The notes beneath the pieces were generated by a model that saw only the letters and a list, made by a program, of their open reading frames with translations, did no database searches and was not told the DNA's origin. Below are positions 1 to 8,684 of a stretch of DNA of 64,000 nt, piece by piece. The stretch comes from Brevibacterium paucivorans (GTDB taxonomy: Bacteria > Actinomycetota > Actinomycetes > Actinomycetales > Brevibacteriaceae): positions 496,001 to 560,000 of the forward strand of contig NZ_JAFBCP010000001.1 in assembly GCF_016907735.1 (NCBI RefSeq). Direction: 5' to 3'. A program made the position numbers and the translations under genes. Position 1 is the stretch's first letter, and each line of letters begins with the position of its first letter.

Positions 1-62
1 TTTGCTCCCACCTCTTTGAGAAAATGGGCGCGAGCGCACTCACGCACACGATCGACAACTAG
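1..62 (+). CDS. C-terminal end of an upstream gene (partial, unidentified)
   Basis: An open frame enters from the window edge and ends at TAG 60-62, only six bases before the next start codon. The visible residues end in ALTHTIDN. The tight spacing suggests it is the first visible gene of the same transcription unit as the CofE-like gene. About twenty residues are too few to name a family, and the frame could be non-coding. Confidence 0.35.
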   Translation, partial: CSHLFEKMGASALTHTIDN

Positions 63-68
63 GTACGC

Positions 69-1109
69 ATGAACTCACTTCTCACCGCCCTGTCCTTGAA
101 CCCTGGAACCATTACACAGGGGGCAGACTTAGCGCGCATTTTGATCACCACGATCGACAATGCGCGGGTGAGCATTAAAGACGGCGACGTGATTGCTATC
201 GACCACAAGCTGGTCGCGATTGCACTCCACGGCACCACTTCGGGCGCGGGGGCGGAAGAATTCGCGCAAGCTATTCGCGACCACTCGCGCGAAACGATCG
301 CAGCCCGAACGTATGGCTATCCCCCGTCTACCATGCGACTGGTGCGCACACCGCACAACACTGTCGAACTCAACGCCGGAATTAGTGTCACCAACGGCAC
401 TCTCATCCTTCCCCTCGACGACCCACAGGCCTCGGCCGAAAAGCTTCACGACACCTTCCGTCGGGAATACGGCGTGCGTATGGGACTCGTTCTCACCACT
501 TCCCTCCCCCATCCTTTCCGCCACGGGCAACGCCCAGCCGCTCTCGCCTCGGTCGGAATTGAGAGCCAGCGCGTAGCCGATGAAATTGCCAGCGCGGCCT
601 CACTCACCGACATCAGCATGGGCCTGGCTGTCATTCGTGGAACCGACGCTGGCATGACCAATGAAGCGATCGATCACGACACCCTGGGCCCGTTTGCCGA
701 CTGGTTCGCCCACGGCTCCGCCGAATCCGTGTACCTAGCCATGGGGATCGACCCCCAAAAAACTCCAGCGCTGTCTGGCGACGACACCGACGACATTCTC
801 ACCAAGGTCACGCGCGCCATCTCCGCGGTCCGCTTGGGGACCCCGCGTACACCTGGTGAAAATGCGTGGCGGATCCGGCCGGCAGGGTCGGGCTCGCGTA
901 TCGAAATCGACCCGGCGAACATCGAACTGACCTCCCACGCCGGCGGCCACCCCATGATGGAGGCAACCGTTGGGCTGGGAGCACTCATCGACCGCCTCAC
1001 AACCGCGCTGGCCATCGAAAACCTCGACGTCAGCGTCGATTACGTGTGGGGCGAACGCGGAACCACGGAAGGCGCCCACGTCGACGTCAGCTTCCGAGGC
1101 GCGTCATGA
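69..1109 (+). CDS. CofE-like protein (divergent coenzyme F420-0:L-glutamate ligase family)
   Basis: A 346-residue protein whose first ~190 residues follow the CofE/FbiB N-terminal fold: GDVIAIDHK at 39-47, NAG at 102-104, LPLDDPQASA at 114-123, ADEIASAA at 170-177 and VIRG at 188-191. In the family this domain adds glutamate to F420-0. The usual DTFGRPWR metal/substrate motif is replaced by TTSLPHPFRHG (143-153), and the stretch that normally follows appears shortened, so the classic activity is doubtful. The C-terminal ~130 residues do not look like the nitroreductase domain of FbiB. The stop TGA overlaps the ATG of the next gene (ATGA), indicating translational coupling. An AGG just upstream is the only ribosome-site hint. 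Family assignment is moderate; function is inferred. Confidence 0.6.
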   Translation: MNSLLTALSLNPGTITQGADLARILITTIDNARVSIKDGDVIAIDHKLVAIALHGTTSGAGAEEFAQAIRDHSRETIAARTYGYPPSTMRLVRTPHNTVELNAGISVTNGTLILPLDDPQASAEKLHDTFRREYGVRMGLVLTTSLPHPFRHGQRPAALASVGIESQRVADEIASAASLTDISMGLAVIRGTDAGMTNEAIDHDTLGPFADWFAHGSAESVYLAMGIDPQKTPALSGDDTDDILTKVTRAISAVRLGTPRTPGENAWRIRPAGSGSRIEIDPANIELTSHAGGHPMMEATVGLGALIDRLTTALAIENLDVSVDYVWGERGTTEGAHVDVSFRGAS

Positions 1110-1705
1110 TCGCGCGCAACGTTGAAGCGATCGCTCGTCGACCCGACCCGGTTATCGAGTGGATTGACGAATACGGACGCTTAGAGCTCACGGGGCGCGT
1201 GTTCGCTAACTGGGTGTACAAGTCTGCCGGGCTTCTTCGCGACACGTTCCCGGATGCGCTTGTGCTCAACCCGGATGGCCCTCTCCACTGGCGTGAGCTC
1301 GCGTGCATTTTTGCTGCATGTGGCAGTGATGTGCCCGTCATGGTGGGCGCCGAGGTGACACCCCCTTCCGCTGATTCGTGGGTGGGTATGGTTGCTGTTG
1401 GGAGCGACCTTTCACCGTTTGAAGACGCGGAAGAGTTGTGGGTTTTCGACCCCGCCCCGCTAGCGCTGTCCACTGAAGTGGAATCCGGCGACACCGACTA
1501 CATTTCAGCTGTGCGCTCATATCCCGATGTGGCACAGCTTCTTGATGGTCCACTTGAGTACTCTCGCTTTGGCACTGCAGTTCGGGCGCACTCAGTAGAC
1601 GGACCCACGCGGCTGGCGACGACCTCGGTCCCGGAAACCGACCAGCAGTTATCCGAACTTTGCCACGCACTCACATACGGACAACTCACCGTCGATCTGT
1701 CTTAG
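1106..1705 (+). CDS. TIGR03089 family protein
   Basis: A 199-residue protein that begins MIARNVEAIARRPDPVIEW and contains LELTGRVFANWVYKSAGLL, characteristic of the actinobacterial TIGR03089 family, which looks like a shortened relative of adenylate-forming enzymes and has no established function. An open frame extends further upstream, but the ATG at 1106 overlapping the previous stop is the natural start and gives the expected family length. It is cotranscribed with the CofE-like gene. No catalytic motif is obvious. Confidence 0.75.
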   Translation: MIARNVEAIARRPDPVIEWIDEYGRLELTGRVFANWVYKSAGLLRDTFPDALVLNPDGPLHWRELACIFAACGSDVPVMVGAEVTPPSADSWVGMVAVGSDLSPFEDAEELWVFDPAPLALSTEVESGDTDYISAVRSYPDVAQLLDGPLEYSRFGTAVRAHSVDGPTRLATTSVPETDQQLSELCHALTYGQLTVDLS

Positions 1706-1743
1706 CTATGTGATCTGCGTCGCATGTGTGGCAGAATGCAGAC

Positions 1744-2514
1744 ATGGACAAAGTAGTTTCGTCAGCAGCAGAGGCCGTTGCCGACATTTTTGATGGTGCT
1801 CGCATTGCAGCCGGCGGGTTCGGAGTTTGTGGAATCCCTTCCGTCCTCATCGATGCCCTGAAAGAACAGGGCGCAAAGAACCTGACCGCCGTTTCTAACA
1901 ACTGTGGGGTCGATGGGCAGGGCTTGGGTGTTTTGCTCGAGTCGAAGCAGATCGACACCGTGATCGCGTCGTACGTAGGAGAGAACAAGGAGTTCGCACG
2001 CCAGTACTTGTCTGGTGAGTTGCGCGTTATTCTCACTCCCCAAGGAACGCTCGCAGAAAAGTTGCGGGCAGCCGGGGCCGGGATCCCTGCGTTCTACACC
2101 GTTACTGGAGTGGGAACTCAGGTTGCCGATGGTGGCATGCCCCTCAAATACGACTCGGACGGCAATGTGATCGAAGAGTCCAAGCCCAAGGTCACTCGCG
2201 AACTCGACACATTCGGTGAAACCGAAACATATGTGCTGGAGGAATCGTTGCCGTGTGACTTTGCGCTGGTGCGCGCCGCAAAGGCCGACCGCCACGGCAA
2301 CCTGGTGTTCCACGCGTCAGCACGCAACTTCAATCCGCCTGCCGCGCAGGCTGGCCGCATCACGATTGTGGAAGCAGAAGAACTAGTCGAACCGGGCCAG
2401 CTCGACCCCAACGAGATACATCTGCCAGGTGTTTACGTCCACCGAATTGTGGAGCTGACGCCCGAACAAGCTAAAGACAAGTCGATCGAGAAGCGGACGG
2501 TGAGGAACTCATGA
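1744..2514 (+). CDS. scoA: 3-oxoacid CoA-transferase subunit A
   Basis: Alpha subunit (256 aa) of a heterodimeric 3-oxoacid CoA-transferase (EC 2.8.3.5 type), which moves CoA between succinyl-CoA and a 3-oxoacid such as acetoacetate. The glycine-rich CoA-binding segment GGFGVCGIP lies at residues 24-32, and [17 protein letters not shown] and HGNLVF are typical of the subunit. I chose ATG 1744 over GTG 1726 because family members begin close to MDKV. No Shine-Dalgarno is seen, but CAGAAT at 1732-1737 sits six bases before the ATG, as in other apparently leaderless genes here. The stop overlaps the scoB start (ATGA). Neighbouring acyl-CoA genes fit ketone-body or branched-chain catabolism. Confidence 0.93.
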   Translation: MDKVVSSAAEAVADIFDGARIAAGGFGVCGIPSVLIDALKEQGAKNLTAVSNNCGVDGQGLGVLLESKQIDTVIASYVGENKEFARQYLSGELRVILTPQGTLAEKLRAAGAGIPAFYTVTGVGTQVADGGMPLKYDSDGNVIEESKPKVTRELDTFGETETYVLEESLPCDFALVRAAKADRHGNLVFHASARNFNPPAAQAGRITIVEAEELVEPGQLDPNEIHLPGVYVHRIVELTPEQAKDKSIEKRTVRNS

Positions 2515-3176
2515 GCCTTACACGCAACCAGATGGCCGCCCGTGTTGCCCAAGAACTTGAAGACGGTAGCTATGTGAACTTGGGAATTGGCCTGCCCACC
2601 CTGGTACCCAACTACGTACCCCAAGATGTTCACGTTGTTCTGCAAAGTGAAAATGGACTTCTAGGTGTGGGTCCGTACCCCACAGAGGACCAGGTGGACC
2701 CTGACCTCATCAACGCGGGTAAAGAAACCGTCACCATGCTTCCCGGGGCGTCGTACTTCGACTCGGCGACCAGCTTTGGAATGATTCGTGGCAAGAAGGT
2801 GGACTTCGCAGTTTTGGGTGCTATGCAGGTGGCCCGAAACGGTGACATCGCCAACTGGATGATCCCAGGCAAAATGGTCAAAGGTATGGGCGGGGCCATG
2901 GACTTGGTGCACGGCGCTCGCACCATCCTGGTAGTCATGGAACACGTTGCAAAAGACGACTCACCTAAGCTTCTAGACGCTTGTTCCCTTCCGCTCACCG
3001 GTAAGGGTGTGGTCCAGCGAATCGTGACCGACCTGGCAGTTATCGACGTGCGCAACGGCGAATTTGTTCTCGTTGAACGCGCCCCTGGCGTCGACGTCGA
3101 CACGATTGTCGAAAAGACTGGGAGTCCACTTAAGGTTGAGGGCGATATTCCAGAGATCCAAGTGCCGCAGGTCTAA
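2511..3176 (+). CDS. scoB: 3-oxoacid CoA-transferase subunit B
   Basis: Beta subunit (221 aa) of the CoA-transferase. SENGLLG at residues 46-52 carries the catalytic glutamate (Glu47) that forms the enzyme-CoA thioester. The start codon overlaps the scoA stop, so the two subunits are made together. A hairpin directly after the gene (3189-3218) probably ends the transcript. The length and motifs are normal for the family. Confidence 0.94.
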   Translation: MSLTRNQMAARVAQELEDGSYVNLGIGLPTLVPNYVPQDVHVVLQSENGLLGVGPYPTEDQVDPDLINAGKETVTMLPGASYFDSATSFGMIRGKKVDFAVLGAMQVARNGDIANWMIPGKMVKGMGGAMDLVHGARTILVVMEHVAKDDSPKLLDACSLPLTGKGVVQRIVTDLAVIDVRNGEFVLVERAPGVDVDTIVEKTGSPLKVEGDIPEIQVPQV

Positions 3177-3188
3177 GGCACTTCATCC

Positions 3189-3218
3189 GTGTAGGCGTCA
3201 CTGATGTGGCGCCTACAC
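3189..3218. terminator. Intrinsic terminator-like hairpin between scoB and manA
   Basis: A 13-bp stem (3189-3201 with 3206-3218, one mismatch) closes a TGAT loop. It sits between the convergent ends of scoB (+) and manA (-) and could serve both. There is no strong T-tract on either side. Confidence 0.6.
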
Positions 3219-3235
3219 GTGTATGTAGGGCATTC

Positions 3236-4405
3236 CTACACCGAGGCGATGAACAGCTTCCCGTCTCCACGCACGGTGAGGTTTCCGTCCGTGGCGGGGA
3301 TGAAAACGGATTCCCCAGTGTTGACGGTTGCGCTGTCCTGGGTTTCCGTGGTCAGGGCGTAGGTGCCTTCAACGCACAGCGCGATTGCCGGCCCGTCCAG
3401 TTCAACGGTGGTGTCGGCACTCGTCAATGGCATGAGTTTGAAGTCGTCGGTCGCCCCTTTGAACCACTGACCTACGTCAGCGTTCACACGGTCGGGTGCA
3501 GTGGGCTCGTAGGTGACGACTGCTTTGAGTTCATCGATGTCAATGTGCTTGGACGTGAGTCCGCCACGTAGGACGTTGTCAGAACTGGCCATGATTTCAA
3601 TTCCCAGGCCGCCCAAATATGCGTGCAAAATACCTGCGTTTAACGCAATTGCTTCACCGGGGTTGAGCGTGAGCATGTTGAGCATGAGGGCAACGAGGGC
3701 TCCCGGGTCTGTGGGGAAGTCGGTGTTCACTCGCTTGAGCGTGGTGACCGGGTCCTGCGCCGATCCTTCCAACGACGGGTGATGTGCGTCCACAGGCTCG
3801 TAGGTCAGCTCTGCCAGTTGGTCGGCCAGCTCTCCATACCCGGGTTCCGTCAAGATTGTCGAAAGTGTCGTTTGGAGTGGGTCGGGCCCGTCCAGGGTCT
3901 CAATCGCGCGGGTGAGAAGGGGGCTTCCCGAGGCGGTGTCCAGGCGTTCTAAAGTGGCCTTGATTGCGCGGGGTGAGCGGAACCCGCATAGCGCGTCAAA
4001 CGGTGTGAGCGCGTACATCATTTCGGGCTTGTGCCACGCGTCCTTGTAATTGCGGTGAGGCGCGTTCACGCTGATACCTTCTGCATTCTCGCGTTCATAT
4101 CCCGCTCGCGCTTGGTCGAGAGTGGGGTGGGCCTGGATGGATAGGGCGGTACGAGCTGAAAGGATTTTCAGAAGAAAAGGGAGACGGTCACCATATGTGT
4201 GGCGTGCTTCTTCGCCGAGGTGTTCAGGGTGTGCGGACACGTGTTCGAGAAGTGTGGAATCAGCAGTGGGAGAAGGAGCTTTAGGGTGAGCACCTAGCCA
4301 ATACTCGGCCGCTGGCGTTCCATCCACTGGGATTCCCACGATCTGTTGGATCCCTTGCGTGTTGCCCCACGCATAGTCTTGTACTGTTCCGCGAATTTCG
4401 AACAT
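3236..4405 (-). CDS. manA: Mannose-6-phosphate isomerase, class I
   Basis: Cytoplasmic zinc enzyme (389 aa) that interconverts fructose-6-phosphate and mannose-6-phosphate, feeding GDP-mannose synthesis. Zinc-ligand motifs are visible: Gln91 and His93 in IQAHP, Glu128 in HKPE, and His261 in GILHAYLGG; NVLRGGLTSKHID follows with the conserved Arg. An open frame continues 28 codons upstream, but ATG 4405 (MFEIRGTVQDYAWG) is preceded by the strong site AAGGAGG and matches the family start. It stands alone between terminators. Confidence 0.95.
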   Translation of the reverse strand: MFEIRGTVQDYAWGNTQGIQQIVGIPVDGTPAAEYWLGAHPKAPSPTADSTLLEHVSAHPEHLGEEARHTYGDRLPFLLKILSARTALSIQAHPTLDQARAGYERENAEGISVNAPHRNYKDAWHKPEMMYALTPFDALCGFRSPRAIKATLERLDTASGSPLLTRAIETLDGPDPLQTTLSTILTEPGYGELADQLAELTYEPVDAHHPSLEGSAQDPVTTLKRVNTDFPTDPGALVALMLNMLTLNPGEAIALNAGILHAYLGGLGIEIMASSDNVLRGGLTSKHIDIDELKAVVTYEPTAPDRVNADVGQWFKGATDDFKLMPLTSADTTVELDGPAIALCVEGTYALTTETQDSATVNTGESVFIPATDGNLTVRGDGKLFIASV

Positions 4406-4455
4406 TGTCCTCCTTGCATCCACGCCTAGCCTAGGCAGATACGGGCAAAAAACCA

Positions 4456-4491
4456 ACGTGGGCGCTAGAGTTCGCACTCTAGCGCCCACGT
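4456..4491 (-). terminator. Strong intrinsic terminator of the secreted amidase gene
   Basis: A perfect 16-bp stem (4456-4471 with 4476-4491) with loop TCGC is followed on the minus strand by TTGGTTTTTT. It lies 17 bases after the stop of the gene at 4509 and before manA, separating the two transcripts. Confidence 0.9.
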
Positions 4492-4508
4492 GGCATTCAC
4501 CTGAACTG

Positions 4509-6989
4509 TTAGTCGTCCAAGTAACGGACGAATTTCGCTCCGCGCCTCTTCATCCAGTCGTAGCTACGTTCGGACGTGTTCGTCCTCCGCGAACCAGCGT
4601 CCAGCATCTTGCCCTTCTTGTCGGAGACGATCCCCACGTGACCTGGCGCCCAGATAATGTCGCCTGGCTTTGCTTCCTTCTCTGAAACAATACGGCCAGC
4701 GCGCATCTGTGCACTTGAGTGACGTGGAATCTTGATGCCGATCTTGTTGTACACGTAGCGGGTGTAGCCGGAGCAGTCCCATCCGTTCGGAGTGTTTCCG
4801 CCCCACACGTACGGAGTACCTAGGCCCTTTCTAGCCTCCTTGATCATCTCGCGACGAATGTCGTCAGTCGATTTCTTTTTTGGCTTTTCCTTGGGCTTGT
4901 CTTTCGGCTTGTCCTCAGCCTTGTCCTTGGACTTTTCTTCAGCCTTTTCATCCGGCTTGTTGTCCTGCTGAGGTGCCTCCGAACGCTCCGGTTCAGGTTG
5001 CGGATTCTGGTCGTTGGCCCCTCCGCGCACCGCTGGGCCGGGTGCGTATTCCACCGTCCCAAACCCATCGGTGTGCTGTACGCGAGCACCTTCGAAGCGC
5101 TGTTCCAGCTGCCCATCGGACTTCGTCACGTCAGACGTAGGGAAGCCCATGTGGCCACGCTCGAAGCCCTTGTCCTTCCAGTACTTCCAGATGACGCCCC
5201 ACGTAGCGTGCGCTCCGTTGTTAGGCGACCAGTGGACAGCGCCACGCTGGAAAGACTGGTAAGAACCGTGCTGAAGTGGCTTTTCGTTCTGGGTAGGCAA
5301 GCCAATGTCGTCACGGTTGCGCCACCAGGCATGCGCCATGCCGTCGCGTAGAATCACCGCACCGGTTTGTTGAGTCCAGGTGATGAAACCACGGTCGTAG
5401 TTCTGAACGTAGCCGTCGCCCCATTTGTGTTCGTTACCTCGTGGCTGTCCAAGGGCCGTTTCATTGCCTTTGTATGCCTTTTGAATGGGGGTCAAGTTTT
5501 CTTGCTGAGGTTCGTTCTTTTCAGGGGTTTGAACGTTCTGACCATTCTGCAGTTTGGAAACTGCGCTACGGATTTCTCCCATCCGAGCGTAGAAAGCGTC
5601 ACCGGGGCAGTCTGTGTCTCCCACATCGCGGTGTGCGGAGATCGCACGGATTGAACGACCGTTGACATTTGCTCGTCCGTTCGCGTCGACTCCGTTAAGC
5701 TTCCACGCGATAGCATGTTCAACTGCGTTCAGAGCTTCGGCGCTAGGTGCTTGCTTGTCGTAGTCACCCATGACCGAAATACCAAATGTTCCGGAGTTAA
5801 ACCCCTGTGCGTGCGCACCAACGACAGGACGGTTGATGTCACCGGCACGTCCCTGCCACATGCGACCGTACTTGTCGACGAGCACGTTGTAACCCACATC
5901 GGCCCAGCCACGTCCCTTGGTGTGGAACGTGTAGATACCGCGAATGATTCCAGGAACATCGCCTGCAGAGTAGTTGTTGGATCCGGCGGTGTGGTGAACC
6001 ACTGCCGCTTTGACCTTAGGGGCATAGTCAGGGTTGCCCTTGCGCAGGCTCTCGTTGGCTCCCCAGTCCTTACGGCTTGCAATCGGTGGTTTGTCGACTT
6101 TTCCAACCGACACGTTGGATGCTGCGAATGCGACGTTCGTCGCGTTTTCAACGCCTTCGCAACCGTTGTCGTCGCATGTCACGTTCGAGTTGGTGCCTGC
6201 GGCTGCTTCCCCGGCAGTCGCAGGAACGGGAGAGTTGCCAGCGACGGCTGCTGCGTCACCAGAAGTTTTCTTTGGGTCAACCAGGACGAGCTTTGCATCG
6301 GATGCGGCCGTATCCCCAAGGACACGCATCTGGATGTTTGAAGCTCCAGCAACCACGTATGGTTCGGTTCCCGGGCGACCTTCACCCGTGTTCTCTTGGT
6401 CGATTTCTTTCCAAGCACCCCATGATCCACCGGTCTTGGTGCGTACCTCGAAGGTCACCTTGGCGTGGCCCGTGTAGGAAACACCCACAACCGAGGGGTT
6501 GCCACCAGGAACGTTAACAACCTTGGAAATCGAAGCGATGTTGACACCGTCTTCGGTTTTGTCCTTCGCTGATCCGCTCATCGCAGGCTCGGTGGTTTCA
6601 GGGGCCTGAGTAGGAGACGGCTTCTGAGAAGGGCTTGGCGTTTGAGCCGGCGTTGGTTTTTGTGAAGGTGTCGTTGAATCGCTCTTTGAGCCGCCTAGAC
6701 CCGGCTTTTCCTTGGGTTGTGAAGTTCCGCCGGAGTTTGCGCCGAGCCCCATGCTCTGCGCCATGAAGACGCCGGGCAGGTTGCGTGTACTACGATTCTG
6801 CGCGTTCGCGGTTGTGTTCGAAGAATCGCGCGCACCAGGTTCGTCGATGCCTTTTTCATCAACACTTGTAAGTGGCATTTCGTCCACGCTTGGACGCGCT
6901 GTTGAAGCCTGTGCGTTCTGCGGCGCACCAAGTGTACTGACCGCTACGGATGCGACGGCTAGCGCCGCTAAGGGCGTTCTTATTCTCAT
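4509..6989 (-). CDS. Secreted two-headed cell-wall hydrolase: PGRP-type amidase + LGFP repeats + NlpC/P60
   Basis: An 826-residue exported protein. Residues 1-28 form a signal peptide (AlaGlnAlaSer near the cleavage site); ~90-135 is a Pro/Ser/Thr/Lys-rich linker. Residues ~300-480 are a PGRP-type N-acetylmuramoyl-L-alanine amidase domain with zinc ligands His332 (VVHHT), His453 (SAHRD) and Cys461. Residues ~510-650 hold LGFP-type wall-binding repeats; 660-708 is a Lys/Glu-rich linker; and 711-826 is an NlpC/P60 peptidase with Cys739 (DCSG) and His784 (GHVGI). It should cut both the glycan-peptide and the stem-peptide bonds. The ATG at 6989 has only a weak AAAGG site upstream. The neighbouring LCP gene fits wall assembly and turnover. 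The terminator is at 4456-4491. Confidence 0.92.
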   Translation of the reverse strand: MRIRTPLAALAVASVAVSTLGAPQNAQASTARPSVDEMPLTSVDEKGIDEPGARDSSNTTANAQNRSTRNLPGVFMAQSMGLGANSGGTSQPKEKPGLGGSKSDSTTPSQKPTPAQTPSPSQKPSPTQAPETTEPAMSGSAKDKTEDGVNIASISKVVNVPGGNPSVVGVSYTGHAKVTFEVRTKTGGSWGAWKEIDQENTGEGRPGTEPYVVAGASNIQMRVLGDTAASDAKLVLVDPKKTSGDAAAVAGNSPVPATAGEAAAGTNSNVTCDDNGCEGVENATNVAFAASNVSVGKVDKPPIASRKDWGANESLRKGNPDYAPKVKAAVVHHTAGSNNYSAGDVPGIIRGIYTFHTKGRGWADVGYNVLVDKYGRMWQGRAGDINRPVVGAHAQGFNSGTFGISVMGDYDKQAPSAEALNAVEHAIAWKLNGVDANGRANVNGRSIRAISAHRDVGDTDCPGDAFYARMGEIRSAVSKLQNGQNVQTPEKNEPQQENLTPIQKAYKGNETALGQPRGNEHKWGDGYVQNYDRGFITWTQQTGAVILRDGMAHAWWRNRDDIGLPTQNEKPLQHGSYQSFQRGAVHWSPNNGAHATWGVIWKYWKDKGFERGHMGFPTSDVTKSDGQLEQRFEGARVQHTDGFGTVEYAPGPAVRGGANDQNPQPEPERSEAPQQDNKPDEKAEEKSKDKAEDKPKDKPKEKPKKKSTDDIRREMIKEARKGLGTPYVWGGNTPNGWDCSGYTRYVYNKIGIKIPRHSSAQMRAGRIVSEKEAKPGDIIWAPGHVGIVSDKKGKMLDAGSRRTNTSERSYDWMKRRGAKFVRYLDD

Positions 6990-7134
6990 TGTTCAAGCCT
7001 TTTCGAGGAAGTCGGGAAGTGAGGCTAATGCGGAGACTGTCGCTGGCAACGACGCTCCAACATTTCAAAATTGTTACATATATTTTCGGCGTGTCGAATT
7101 GAGAATAAGAAAATGAGTAAATTACAAGGATGTC

Positions 7135-7165
7135 GTTCCGCGTGTTGACGCGCAACACGCGGAAC
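7135..7165 (-). terminator. Hairpin after the LCP gene
   Basis: A perfect 13-bp stem (7135-7147 with 7153-7165) with loop ACGCG lies 10 bases beyond the LCP stop codon. The T-tract is weak (GACATCCTTG follows on the minus strand), so termination efficiency is uncertain. Confidence 0.6.
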
Positions 7166-7175
7166 AGAAAAATTG

Positions 7176-8654
7176 TTACTTTACTTCGCAGATCTCTTTG
7201 TCTTTTGCATCATCGTCGTTACTTTCGGGCGCTGCGAGCGTATCTGCTCCCATCGCGTAGTACGACACATCTGCGGGGGCACCGAGTCCCTGCTTGTCTT
7301 TTTGAGCGTTTTCTTCGCTCTTCTTAATCGCCTCCTGCACGAGGCTGTGTGCTTTGTCGAAGTCGGGGTGCGACGGTTTCACGCGAGGTGGGCTCAAGTT
7401 CAGTTTGCCCAACTTGTGGTCACGGGTTTTTTGCGCGAGGTCAACGAAGTAGTCGAGCTGACTCCGTGGCACGTCTGTCGACACCACGTTGGGCGCAGCG
7501 CCCGCAATTTTTTGGAATCGAGAAAGCACAGTGGCCGGATCCAGCTGTGTCAGCATTGCCTCTTGTACGCACCGCTGGCGCGTCATGCGTTCGTAGTCAG
7601 ATGCGAATTCACGGGATCGCGCATACCACAGGGCGTGGTAACCATCGAGGTGAATGTTCTCTCCAGGCTCGATCCACCCTTTAGGTGGCCCGTGTTTCCC
7701 TGTCCGTTTGTTGGTTTTGGAAGAGATAGGCACGCGCACATGGCTGGTGAGCTTGATACCGCCCATCGCATCGATGAGCTGTTCGAAACCCTTGAGGTCG
7801 ATCATGGCGTAGTACTGAATTTTCAGGCCGGTCACACCTTCCATGGCCTGTTTGGTCGCCTGAACTCCCGCAGGTGGTCCGTCGTCAGGGAACAGCGACG
7901 CGTTGTCCTCGCCAAGTTGGTAGACGGCGTTGAGAAGGCAGTCGTCCCCACAGTTGTAACCGTTGGGGTACTCCTTCGCCAACGGACTTCCCTTGGGGAA
8001 AGGAACGTTCTGCATGTTGCGAGGCAAACCGATCGATACTGCAGCCCCAGTTTTTGCATCAATAGAAACAACAGACAGAGAGTCTGGACGGACACCGGTT
8101 CGCCCTTTACCTGCGTCTGATCCCAATAGAGCAATGTTGTATCGACCGTCGACGGCCTTTTCGACTTTGCGCGAATTGAAAATGTTATTCAGAAGCTGAC
8201 GACCGGAGTTCAGCGTGGTAACACCGTAGGTGAAAGCGCCTCCCACAACAAGCACACTGACCAAGGCAGCTGACAGAAAAACCGGACGCGTTCGTTTACC
8301 CAGAGACGCCACACGTATTAGCCGAACGGTATCCAGCAGACACAGGACCCACACAACACCCAAAAGCACCGCAAATGCCATGAGCGGTATCAACACGAAA
8401 CTGCTGGTAGCCAAAGAGATGAGCCACTGCTTGCGGACAATCGCAAGAACAAGAACGACGAACAGGAGTGCCCACGTAACGAGGGTCACGCGGAGCGCAA
8501 AGCGCCCCATTTTCCGGTTGCCCAGCATGGTCTGGACTGAGCCCGGAATAAGAGCGCTTGTGAGCAACAGCACCCAACCACGCCGATTGCGAACTTCTTC
8601 AGAAGCGAAGCGCGGATTTCGCAGAGGGTCGACGTACTTGAGCTGTCTGCTCAC
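7176..8654 (-). CDS. LCP (LytR-CpsA-Psr) family cell-wall glycopolymer ligase
   Basis: A 492-residue membrane protein. About four hydrophobic segments (roughly 27-45, 55-73, 80-112, 125-147) precede an extracellular LCP domain that starts near residue 171. LCP enzymes attach lipid-linked glycopolymers (teichoic acids, arabinogalactan-like chains) to peptidoglycan. Visible family motifs are GSDAGKGRTGVRPDS (178-192), IGLPRNM (208-214), the segment GLKIQYYAMIDLKGFEQLID, and WYARSRE...RMTRQRCV with the arginines that hold the pyrophosphate. The GTG start at 8654 has a good site (AAAGGA, five bases away). The four N-terminal segments are more than the single anchor of classical LCP proteins. Confidence 0.92.
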   Translation of the reverse strand: MSRQLKYVDPLRNPRFASEEVRNRRGWVLLLTSALIPGSVQTMLGNRKMGRFALRVTLVTWALLFVVLVLAIVRKQWLISLATSSFVLIPLMAFAVLLGVVWVLCLLDTVRLIRVASLGKRTRPVFLSAALVSVLVVGGAFTYGVTTLNSGRQLLNNIFNSRKVEKAVDGRYNIALLGSDAGKGRTGVRPDSLSVVSIDAKTGAAVSIGLPRNMQNVPFPKGSPLAKEYPNGYNCGDDCLLNAVYQLGEDNASLFPDDGPPAGVQATKQAMEGVTGLKIQYYAMIDLKGFEQLIDAMGGIKLTSHVRVPISSKTNKRTGKHGPPKGWIEPGENIHLDGYHALWYARSREFASDYERMTRQRCVQEAMLTQLDPATVLSRFQKIAGAAPNVVSTDVPRSQLDYFVDLAQKTRDHKLGKLNLSPPRVKPSHPDFDKAHSLVQEAIKKSEENAQKDKQGLGAPADVSYYAMGADTLAAPESNDDDAKDKEICEVK

Positions 8655-8684
8655 AAGCGTCCTTTCTTCCCAGTTAAGGCTTGA

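Noticed and set aside
866-1105. Upstream extension of the TIGR03089 frame
   Set aside because: It overlaps the CofE-like gene entirely; the ATGA-overlapping start gives normal family length.
4405-4489. Longer manA start 28 codons upstream
   Set aside because: It would read through the terminator hairpin at 4456-4491 and bypass the strong AAGGAGG site before ATG 4405.
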